Below, piece by piece: positions 26,501-37,196 of a DNA stretch of 64,000 bases. Made by a program: the position numbers and the translations under genes. Within the stretch, counting starts at the first letter, position 1. Every line of letters begins with the position of its first letter. Source of the DNA: Anisakis pegreffii (Eukaryota > Nematoda > Chromadorea > Rhabditida > Anisakidae); assembly GCA_035041965.1 (NCBI GenBank), contig JAPYMA010000267.1, forward strand, positions 1-64,000. The letters are read 5' to 3'. The notes beneath the pieces were generated by a model, which had not been told where the DNA came from, ran no database searches, and saw only the letters and a list, made by a program, of their open reading frames with translations.

Positions 26501-27243
26501 CCAGAAAATAAAAGCAAATGCTTTTAGAGGGGTACTATGAAAGAACTAAAACGGTAGTAATTGTTAATTGAAAAAGGAACTAAGATATTAGATGTGAATT
26601 TCAGGTGAGCATAAGGACTTGGTCAAGTGAACATAACGTACATTAGTGGTAGTGATGAGAGTGGTCATTGTGAGCACAGTGGTCACTCCGAGCCCTACAC
26701 GAGCAGGAGATGCCTCACGATTCAACCAAAATGATACCCATGAAATAGTGACGATTAGCATTGAAGGAATGATTATGTTCATGAGGTAGAAACCGAGATT
26801 ACGACCGAGTAGCACTTCGAAGTACAATCTTACATATACACCTTCAATTTACTCACGTTTAGTTCAGCTCTCGAATGCGCTCATCAATGGTCACTTTTTG
26901 ATTGATGCAAACGCTCATTAAAAATTACGCAATCAATTGACAGCGATATTGTGTGAAGATATGCGATTGATATAGCGAATGAATGGTTGTCGATGAATCA
27001 TTATAGATCATTATATTGTTATTTGAATCATTATAATAGTGACATTGATATGAGCATCATAATCTGACAGTGAGCTGCTAATCATCATAAAAGTACCAGA
27101 TGAGGTTGTTGCGCGCGTGACATTGACACGATAACCGACTGCACGAAACTGTGGCAACGAAATATTATTGAAACCGACCGCAGAATTTTGATCATTCCTA
27201 TACTTTCCCCAGAAATAGTCAATATCAGCCGTTGTATAACCAT
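23576..27243 (-). CDS. unc-49: UNC-49B-like C-terminal cassette of GABA receptor locus
   Basis: Exons 5' to 3': 27097-27243, 26642-26841, 26406-26461, about 26140-26299, 23968-24169, 23576-23646. The first reads [14 protein letters not shown] to VTRATTSSG. The second holds M1 ([19 protein letters not shown]) and M2 with [14 protein letters not shown]; the small third exon reads [18 protein letters not shown]. The fourth has M3 ([16 protein letters not shown]) and a basic loop start. The M4 exon carries [20 protein letters not shown] and [15 protein letters not shown], a linker I recognise as characteristic of UNC-49B; the last exon ends M4 with [10 protein letters not shown]. It starts with AT, completing the shared split Tyr codon. 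The fourth exon's donor is uncertain, and an extra exon could lie in the 2-kb intron that follows, which holds a GC-rich island. Predicted product: the principal GABA-gated chloride subunit, about 443 residues without the first exon. Confidence 0.88.
25640..26060. other. GC-richer island, probable unclassified repeat
   Basis: This segment sits in the long intron before the M4 exon of the B cassette and is clearly richer in G and C than its surroundings. Related short words recur (GTCGGGCTTGG, GTCGGGCTCGG, GCCTCGGCCTGGCC, GGCTCAGCCCGG). No open frame or terminal repeat is evident. It looks like an inserted repeat, but there is no second copy in the window. Confidence 0.4.
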
Positions 27244-28419
27244 CTGAAAATTGTATTAATACGCCATTGAGAGCACCAACGACGAGCTAGCTTATTCGAG
27301 CGATTTTGCACTCTTATCAGAATCTTTCATGAGTAATCCCTTTCACTGTGACGAGTCTTGCCAACTACCGAGACCTTATTCATCATTCCTCTTTCAAACT
27401 TCACATCAAACGCGAACCGTATAGCAGCACATTTGACATCGTTGCACATTTGACATTGGCACATGCAACAATTCATGGTCATGATCTCTCCTTCCTTAAG
27501 TGATCATCATATATTCATTCCCCTTCTTAATTCATGACCCTACCTCAGACAATCAACACGATGAAAGTTATCAATCATTTCATCATGTCCACGCCACATT
27601 CTCAAGGTGCACCAGCGTTCATCATTCCCAGATGTTTGGCTTATCGCGAATGTGTAATTATTATTTCTCATTTTATTGGCTAATTGTCAGCTTTTATGAG
27701 CATTCGTATATATATGTATACGGATGCTGTGGATTTCATAGTGTGCACTGCAATCCACACGCATCGTATAGTGTGGATTGCACTTCAGCTAGTAGTCACG
27801 ATCACAATAATCAAAACATTGATGAACGAACTTCTGCTGTTGAGCAATTCTTTAGGCAATATATCATGTTTAAGCTTCTTTGCGAATTTCAATCGAAGAT
27901 AGGGTTCAAAGAGAGGGGAATGTCAATAGGTCAGGTTGAAAGATGTACTTGATTAGAAGGGCTTGAAGAACAAGACAAAAGAACATTTGAATGTGTCTGA
28001 ATCAAGAATGAACGGTGAGTTTGTTCTTGAAACAGTTCAATCAGAAATGTAACATGATCCTCCAAAGATGAAGGAAAACATTTGCAAATGAGAGTTTTTC
28101 CCATTATTTCAAAAACACCTAACATTGACAATGTTAAGTTGCAGTAATGGGTGTTCAATGTTGACGATTTGTAAGAAGAAACGCTCGATGTTAATGAAAC
28201 AAAGAAAATAGCAGTCAGTGCATGATATAAAGAAATGCCTTGAAAATTCAGTCATTCATTAGATACTGGAATAGTTGTTAGTAACGATGAGTTGAACATG
28301 AATCAGGACGGATCATGCTCACTCCAAGAAATCAGTTTCAATAATCTAAAAGTAATCAGCCATCAAACATATCTCATTGGTGTGCTGCATAAGTCGATAA
28401 GACTATCACGAATTGATAT

Positions 28420-28425
28420 TTTATT
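28420..28425 (-). promoter_or_regulatory. poly(A) signal of UNC-49C cassette
   Basis: AATAAA on the minus strand lies about 185 bases past the UNC-49C stop codon and before the first B-cassette exon. A 3' end here would release the C isoform before the B and A cassettes are transcribed or spliced. Confidence 0.45.
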
Positions 28426-28608
28426 AAATGGACGGTGCGCTCGTATGCGTGGAATGTAATGTGAATGCAAGATGCAGATACAAAAGAACACAGAAATGTT
28501 TTTGTGCTAGTTCAGCTGTGTGCATTCAGACACGACTAGATGCGCAGAATGACTTTATGTTTCTGAAAGTGTTTCAGTTGGATGTGGAATGAATGAATCG
28601 TTCAATAA

Positions 28609-31600
28609 TCAAACAAAATCCGCATCCTGTAACTCGGTTCCACTGATACTATAGAAGTATACCCAATAGACGACGTTGAATACGATGAATACCTAAAATT
28701 ATTGTGATGAGATATTAGATACCGAAATATTTGAAATGGGACTTGGTTCATTTCTTTCAAACAGTGTTTAGCCTGGAACTAGAAAGAATGCTTTCTGAAT
28801 GATAAATCGATGGAAATTTCACGACAGCAATCTTGATCATTCAACAGCAAAAATTAGTCAGTCATTAAAAGTTTGTTGGTGAAAAACCTGATAACTCAGT
28901 ACTCGTGTTGTGGTTTTTCGAAAAGGGTTATCAAGTAAACAATTCGAGGAAATTATTATTTGGATGTGGAAAAAAGAATGCTTCGGACAAGAATATATGT
29001 AAATGAAACGAATACCAAAGGGAAAATGAATCGCGAGTATCTATCGATGGCAGTCGGTTGCATAATCGGCAAGTTAAAACAATAAAGTTGATACACTTCC
29101 TCATCAACAATTTCGGCGGTGACTTGCATTTGGTACGTAGTTAAAGGCTGAGGTGGTATTGGACACTGACATTGACCCTGAACTGACATGCTTTCAGGCG
29201 AGAATTGGATCAATGAGTCAGTCTTTCATCCCATGGCTTTTGATCGTGAAAATTCCGAACTCGTAGGTCAGAAGAAATCAATGATAAAAGTGATCCATGC
29301 GAAAAAAAAGAAACGAATCTGAAAACTGAGCGATTAAAATTGGTATACTTCACTTAAGATGACGGGTGGTTTCTTGAGATGATTATGGAACAAATTTGAA
29401 TTCTGATCAGTAGACGAATAGAACGGACGATAGGATCGATTCAGATAAGTTGGAAGTGGAGATGAGGGCGATGCCGATAGCGTTGGCAGAAGTCTTGTTT
29501 CGATTTTGCTGAAACAACATAGTGATTCAATTAGATGAGTTACTTGCGGAAATCATGAAGTTGTCTCCTTATTCGATGCTTAGCTGAACTCATATGCTGT
29601 ACTGCCAATGAGCAGTTGAGGAGCAAAATTGAAAAATTCGTCTGGCCGATAGTTGCTCTTAGATCGACGACAAATACTCTCTGTTTGTCGAAGCTCTTAG
29701 TAAATATGCATGTGATAGTTGATACTTTCTGATAGCGATGGCATCTGAACGAAATTTCAGTTCGAACGATATCCGACCGAAGGAAGATGTCAATTGAACA
29801 TCGAATGTTAAAATATTTCGATCGGAATTCGACCGAAGAATTTTAACACATTTTGAAATTCTGACACTCGGAATTCCAACCGAAATTTGTCGGATTTTTC
29901 GACCATCACTACTTCTGGAATACTTTTTGAGAGAATATCTGAGATCAGTCACTAACTGAGGGCAGTGTGCCGTGCTCGTCACTAACTGCTATCTTTTTAA
30001 GATAGCAGTTAGTGACGAGCACGGCACACTGCCCTCAATTAGTGACTCTTTTTAAGATGAACTCTTCCATGTTCAGTGATGCTTTCAAAGAATCAACTCA
30101 TCATTAAATCGGTCAAATAAAGACTTCTTGGAGTGATGAGGAGTCATTTTAACGATCATAAATGTTTTGACCATCTTAGAGATCAATTGCATTGGTAAAT
30201 CTATCTAGCCAACTGTTTCGTTACTATTTTCCTTCTATTATGTATAGTGAAAGAATACTTCCAAGTAGTGTTTGTGCGAGAAGTCCCCCAATTTGAAGTC
30301 CCCGAGTCCCCGTCCTCGATCTTTTTAGAGCCACGACAATTTTCGAGGTTTGTGCTCGTTCACGAAATGTCTCCGATTCTCCCCGTCCCCGACTTTTTTC
30401 GTCCCCGCACAACACAATTTCTATATATTAATGATAGATGGTACTTCACTGATGTGGACAACCAGGTGCATGTATAGGACAACTAAGTGATGCTTCAGTG
30501 CAACAAAACTTAGTAACCATGAGGACGGTTTATGAAAATACGAACATAAAGAGGATGTAATTTATTGTTATCTTTCATGTGAGAAACAATGGCTGGTTAG
30601 AAACATTACCTAATTGAATTTGCCTTCATTAGCTAATTACGCCTCATAAATGCCCTCTCCTCAGCATTAATATCAAGGAGATTGTTCGTGTATAATTCAT
30701 GGTTGCTACTGACATGCGGATTCATTAGGTGTTGTAATATGGAATGCAGTTAGTTGTGATAAGTTCTTGATTTCGAGCACTCAACAAGCTGTCACAACAA
30801 GATGTATGATCTTGAAGTGTCGGTAGTCTTGGAATATGTAAAATGTGACAGTTTGAAATCATTTCGCATCTAGTTAATCATCCAAAAGCATCAGCTGCTC
30901 TCAACAAGAAATACGATGCTAAATTAATCAACAATAACGAACTTGAGAATTTTTCTTTTCGTTATCAATTTCATTCGCTTACTTATGTAACCAACTGCTG
31001 CGTATTCAAGTAGCGAACTGAACACCATCAGAAACGATACACCTGAAATTTTGATTGACTTATGTCATTAACTACGCAGCAACTTTATCGTAGTAATGGA
31101 GTATCTTTGAAATTGCTCATTTAAGTATTCCCGATTCCGTGCGATCCATGAAACGATCACTTAAGTGCATCACTTTTTCCTAATTTTTGAACTTTTTTTT
31201 TTGGACGTGATTTCAAGATTAGATGGGCACAGAGACGATCGATCATAAATCATCATAAAGCAAACTTTGCAAAACTCGAAATAGTCATCCTTTGGGATTG
31301 CGCTAAAACGCTTGCCATGTCTCGTGGAAAACAAATGAAATATGAAAAATGTTATTTATACTTTTGCGGATCACAGAACTGCTCTTAAAGTTCATCTTTT
31401 TTTTTGTTTTGAAATGGCTTCATAACGACGCATCCTCTTAGACCCACTATGTATTTGAATTGAAAATTGGAATCGCTGAATTCGGAATGATTAATCCCTC
31501 CTCGAGGAGCTAAATGACTAATCGCTCAGATTCCTGATCATCTCGGTTTCGTAGCATCCAAATCTGTTCAGCTTCATGGACATTCAGACATTCATAATCA

Positions 31601-34315
31601 ATTCAATGAAATGCAGAAAACAACTGCGAAACCCTGCATGCATCGCTTCTCTGCGATAGTAACTCAATACTGAATTTTCCCCGTAAATCACAAGGTTTTC
31701 CATCATCTTATCAAACACCATCACAAAATCATCTGTTGTAAAAATGCTGCACTATTCTGAAGTTGTACTCGTTCACTGACTCATCTTACTAATTGATACC
31801 AGATGTCCCTCAACTATAAGTGAGAGCATCTAATGTGGAAATATTTTCTCAGTGCTTTAAATACGCCAACCGAAACCTTTACATGCTTATCAATAATCGA
31901 ATGAGGCCGTAAATAAACACGGGAGATGGACCACATGGAGAAGGAATAACAGAATAATTGCTCTTTGAGTTTGTCTGATTGTTATCTTAGAATGTGACTA
32001 TTGTTAAAATAATTCATTGCACATAAATAACTATTCAAATGAGACAGTTGTTCATCGAAAAACAACATTTCGCTCAGTTATAATGTCTTTCTTCATTCTA
32101 TTGATTCGGTAACAACTGACAGCAATAATGCAGGTAAATAACAAGCCATTAGATGAACTCATTAAAAGAAGTGATGATAATGACCAATTACTTCCTCAGT
32201 GATAAATCAAAGTCTAGTAACAGCCTGTTTTTCAGCTAATCTTTCCAATCGAACAACACTGAATTGTGAATTATTGTACGGTTTAGAAAATTGATTTTGT
32301 ATGCATTTTGGTAGAGTGCGACTTTGTTTAATTGACTCAGAGACATCAATTGTGCACGAACTTCGAAATGTCACAGAAGTACGCTTTCATGAATGGATGG
32401 TAGTTGGTTGATTGCGTACAGTTCGATTCAAGCGAATCGCTGAGTTTTTGGATGTATTCAGCTAAATAAATCACGAAATACATACGACTTACCCAGAAAT
32501 GTATCAATACTTTTCATATACGAAACTTTCGGCATTGACGCCTGAAAAGTGCGCACGTTAATAACTGATGCCCGATTCAGGTTTTTTTTTTTAAATTATT
32601 TCGAGGCCGAAACGTTCATAGCATACTTGCTGTGTAGCGTACTTATTGCAGGTGCTTCGAAAATCAGACTTTGTTCTGTGCAGAAGAGCAGAAGAGCAGT
32701 ATTTGATGGCATTGAATTGATCACTTTTCGAAAAATCGAAATTTTCCTCAAAAATTCATCCGGCATCATCGGGCAGAAATTTCAGATTATTTTTGGTACT
32801 GTGCACAAATTTTGAATTTTAACTTGCACAGTTCAATGTTTGAACGGATGTGAAAGCGGAATGGAGGAGGTTTGCCCTGAAAACTCGAAGATAATTAGAA
32901 GGGATATACATTTGTGGTTGTCATGAGTGTTGTCATTGTAAGTACAGTGGTCACGCCAAGTGCTACTCGTGCAGGTGTTGCGTCCAGACTCAACCAGAAC
33001 GAGACCCACGATATGATCACGATCAATATTGACGGTAGGTAGACTTGTATAAGATAGAATCCAATATTCCGTTGAAATAAAAATACGCATATCAACCTTG
33101 AATAATTGCCTACAAATCGACACAATTCATCATAGAACGTAACCATTGCACTATTTTTCGCCTCAATTCCCCAAGCAATTTATCGCCTTCACAACAAAAT
33201 ATTTTAAATTTTCATCATCACGAAACCATAATAATTTCATTTGCATCAAGGATGCCATTCTGTTTCCATTGGTTAATACCTTTATAATTTTTTCGGAATA
33301 TTCAATTTTCTCTAGATTATATGATTGAATGTGGTAATTGTTCGATTTTTTCAGTTTCAGTGAATTTTTCAAACATCTTTCAGACATAAAACTTTTTGTT
33401 ACGTTGTATTCTTGGTTTGATCGAAGAGTGTACAATCAGCGTATACGTTTGAATGACATAAGCGATTTTAGTGTATTTTTGTGAATGACCAAAACATACG
33501 ACTCAGATCCATTAAATGCTCTGGCATGAAGTTATGAAATGATTTTTTGCGTTGAATTAAGGAAAAACGTAATCTTCAGAAGGCACCTCTGTGAGCATAC
33601 TGTTAGACTTGTGTTCCCTTTCAACTCATTGCAAGCGCATTGGTTCATCATAAATTTCGGTTACATCAAAATTGTGCAGTGTGTCATTTGTGGAACAGCG
33701 AAAATTGATCGTAGTTGCTGAGGAATAAGGCGAAACAACATTCGGAAAGCGTCTCTCAGATATGATGTACTCCAACAAGATAAATAAATAAATGGCTGCT
33801 GTATTTGGCGTTTATTGATGAGCGCTACTAAGATGAATTCATTGAATGCGCATAACACCAATCCTTCCTCATATTATTCCATTTTATTTTTTGCACTTCC
33901 ATAAAAATGCTCTACTCTCAATTCACTCGACGATTATTCCACTTTGTTCAGCTGGCCAAATTGCTGCACGACTCTCTTGAGACTAAATAAACGCCTAAGT
34001 GCGTGTAATCGAATATAGACCGTTATATGATATTATTGATGTTTTCGAATGAACACAATACACTTATGAGCATTGCGTTCCGATATGAGCACTTGCTTGG
34101 TTTACCACTCAGAATTCATACGTGACAAGGTTGGTTTGAGCAAACTATGAAATAGGACAACACTGACAAAACACGCTTACCTGAACTGAGCTTTTGAATC
34201 TTCGAGGCGAATTTGACGTCGATTAGTACGAATTGCGGTAATTCGAATTCAGATCTTGAGATGGAATCCTTTGATTTGTTCAAAAAATAAATAACATCCA
34301 GCACACTGTAGCCAT
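28609..34315 (-). CDS. unc-49: UNC-49C-like C-terminal cassette of GABA receptor locus
   Basis: Exons 5' to 3': 34181-34315, 32910-33109, 32493-32541, 30943-31042, 29349-29508, 29016-29177, 28609-28692. First exon: [20 protein letters not shown] to IQKLSSG. Second: M1 ([16 protein letters not shown]) and M2 starting [15 protein letters not shown]. Third: [17 protein letters not shown]. Fourth: M3 ([16 protein letters not shown]) then ISKRMKL. The linker exon has [14 protein letters not shown], which I associate with UNC-49C. The M4 exons read [12 protein letters not shown] / [14 protein letters not shown], ending after [13 protein letters not shown]. It begins with AT, completing the shared Tyr codon. 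It is the first cassette downstream of the shared exons. Joined to them it gives about 461 residues without the first exon. An AATAAA on this strand (28425-28420) lies about 185 bases past the stop. Confidence 0.88.
29735..29909 (+). mobile_element. MITE-like element, copy 2
   Basis: A 175-bp element has termini GCGATGG and CCATCAC and is flanked by TA on both sides (29733-29734 and 29910-29911), the target duplication of Tc1/mariner-type elements. The interior repeats GAAATTTC and CGACCGAA words. It lies in the C-cassette intron between the M3 exon and the linker exon, and it is too short to encode a transposase. Confidence 0.85.
29948..30046. repeat. 99-bp near-perfect palindrome
   Basis: Two 48-base arms (29948-29995 and 29999-30046) pair with a single mismatch around a 3-base TTT loop. 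The right flank repeats the centre: TCTTTTTAAGAT occurs across the centre and again just past the right arm (30046 onward). The arm also contains GTCACTAACT twice. It lies 38 bases from MITE copy 2. Confidence 0.95.
30283..30412. repeat. CCCCG-rich stretch (G-run clusters on minus strand)
   Basis: GTCCCC or CCCCG recurs at least six times in this short intronic interval, against an AT-rich background. On the minus strand it has three GGGG runs within about 26 bases and two more further on. It could be a degenerate short tandem repeat or a quadruplex-forming site. Confidence 0.5.
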
Positions 34316-37196
34316 CTGCAAGACGCGCTTCCCAACTCGCATTCGTAATTTGTTGATCTTTGGTATTAGTTAAGACTGGTGGATGAGAGGGGTGAGCCGA
34401 AAAGGAAGGGGGGGGTGGTAGGGGAGGATTATAGTGGAACCGTTCAGTCAGACATATGTGAGTGGCACTGCCATTCTTACACAGGGATTTTTCCGACTCA
34501 CATCAGATCAATTCATTCGTAGACAACAATTTCACGCATAATACGGAAATTATTTGAAACTATTATTGCTGGTTATTACGCAAATTACAGACCACTAACT
34601 GCCTTCTGATATTTGATGCATTTTTGTATCACTCAAATCCGTAGAATAGTGATTTCGCACAAAGTAATCATTATGGATCGTTTGCCTGATTGTACGATCC
34701 GTTGAATCGTAATGCCAATTTTACACTTTGGACCGTATTATTTAGCGAGTAAAATACGTTGATTACACATGTCTAGGCACTTGCATTCGTACAGCCAAAA
34801 GTATTGCTAGTGATTTCGATTCGTAAGAAAATTTTATTCATCTGCTGTGCGTCACACTTCTAGTAATGCCTTGCAACAAGCACTAACAAAGCATCATCAC
34901 TTCCAATCACCAGCAACTATTTCAGTTGAAAACCTCATGCAGTATAAACTCAGACTGCCAGTATATTCATGCGCAAGAAAACTGAACAGAAATAGCGATC
35001 GTTCAATCAGAATTCAGAAATTTCTTCATATAAACCCAATTGTAAGCAATCATATGGCGAACATCTCAATCCTCTTCGTATATTACGCTTGTAAATTGGA
35101 CTTTTGTAATATCCTCACTTCATATAGCAGATTTTTGTTGTAAGAATTCATCAAAGTCAGTGGTCTACAAAGATTAGACGGTTAAAGTTCCACATTTCGT
35201 GCAGTAACAGCAATGCCACAGGTGCATATTATTTGACCGACTGATAGCAAATGTTCGTGGAAAAATCTTTTTAGATGACTTTTAATGAGTGATAAACAAT
35301 TATAATCACTATGATTCTCACCAGGATTTATCATCGGTTCACGAGAAATTCTCTTTGGCCCTTTGACTACTGGGAAATTCGATGAAGAGACCTCGATAAT
35401 GTTGGAATTTCTCCTCTTCTGTAGCCGATAAATCCGATTATATAAGACCTATGTATGTGGGGAATGGGGATTGTTCGTGGACAGTTAAAGTTTTATGGAC
35501 ACTCTCTTCAGTTGGACGATGGACGCTTTGAAGCAGCCTTGGCATTGTATCGTAGGAGTTAAGAGACGGCAATATTAGTTGAAAAAACAACGTAGAATAG
35601 AAATAATAGTGTTGAGAAGAGAAGAAGAGAGTGATAGTGAATGGAAAGATTTATTGGCATTTGGTACGGTAAATTAACGAAAACTGTGCGTTGGCACGTC
35701 TGGTACCGTACAACGTGAGAACTAAAACATGCCGCACGGCACTGTAAAAAGTGCGAATGGTAATAACACCAAACTACTGAATTTGATGCCGATTTCATTG
35801 TTATAATTTTAGCCAACGGGATGATTTTTAGAGAAATGCTGATTATATGAAGTGATTTTATTGCAATCTGATGGTGGTCAATGCAATTTCGAATTTCCAA
35901 AATTTGCTGTAATAAACTTCGAACGAAAAATTTCAGCGAAGCGAAACTACGGTGACAGTGCGCAAGTTGATGGCTGGCGAGATCGAGAGCTGTCAAAGTA
36001 CATGAACATGCATCCAGGAACGATTTTTTCGAAAACCAGTTGATGTTCGTTTGCATCGATCAGCATCAATCGATTTTTTTCAACTGCACAGTACTTTCAG
36101 TTAAAGCCGAAGTGGAATTTTTTTGCAAAATTAGATGTTCATCGTATCGTTAAATTGCTAATATATGTCGAGTCTGAAAGATTCAATAAGAAAAACATAA
36201 GCATTCATAAACGAAATGAGATTGAAAGTGCAACAAAGGTAAGAAGTGCACATGCCAAATGCAAAACATTCCATGCACAACGCTGAATCAATCAAAGTTC
36301 TCTTACCTTTTTTGACTAACCTTTGTAGAAGATTGTCGATTGTAGTTTGCTTGTATTGAATGTGATTCATTGTTGTTGCGATTTTCGTTGACCATAAGCA
36401 ATTAGATCATAAGCAATTTCTTACTCGGTGTGTTCGTTGTGAACTGTTTTGCTTTGTATTTTTAAGAAGAATTAATTCTAATGGCTATCGACTTGTTTGT
36501 TTAGTGATCGCCTGACACCCTACTGTTTGCGCTGTACGCAACGGATGTTGTTGTGGGAAACACTGGTGCACCTTCTTCTAATTGACTTCATTTCATGATA
36601 CATTCACATACACAGCCACTGACCACAGACCACAGAAACATCCATACGCATTCATACGAATCTGATCATGTTTACAAAACAAAGTTTTCTATCGTGTTCA
36701 TCAACAATAATATTCCATCTGTCCACTTCTCCCCCCGTCACCGAGTTATTTCTGAATCGCATTCGCATCAACTGTTCCCAATTGCACCCTTCTTTCTAAA
36801 CATATCATAGCATTTATTTCAAGTGAACGACAGTTTTGTGTATCTCGTCTAACTTGAAGGGGTCGAGTGGTAGTTGGAATATTACACGAACAAAATAGAG
36901 AGACAAGAGTGATAAAATGCAAGAATACGGTACCAACAAACTAATAATCACTCTACAAGTGAATGATGCCTCATGAAGTATGAGCATGGCGCAATGAAAC
37001 AGAAATGATGAAATAGGTCACCAATTCGTTGGCATTCCAGTTTGTGAGCTTTGACGAATTGTTAAGGCAAAGAACATCAGTGAGGATGCAAAGACAAAAA
37101 ACGAGTCGTCAGCTTTTTCATGGATATTTCAGAATGATCATTTATCAACAACTGTGTTGATTGGAACGAAATAAATTTGTGAAAAAAATCACTTAC

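Noticed and set aside
29659..29982. 107-codon minus-strand frame
   Set aside because: It runs through MITE copy 2 and into the palindrome; no protein features.
35559..36056. 165-codon open frame on the minus strand
   Set aside because: It is the longest frame outside recognised exons but is rich in Leu, Ser, His and Ile, without motifs or splice signals, in an unc-49 intron of similar composition.
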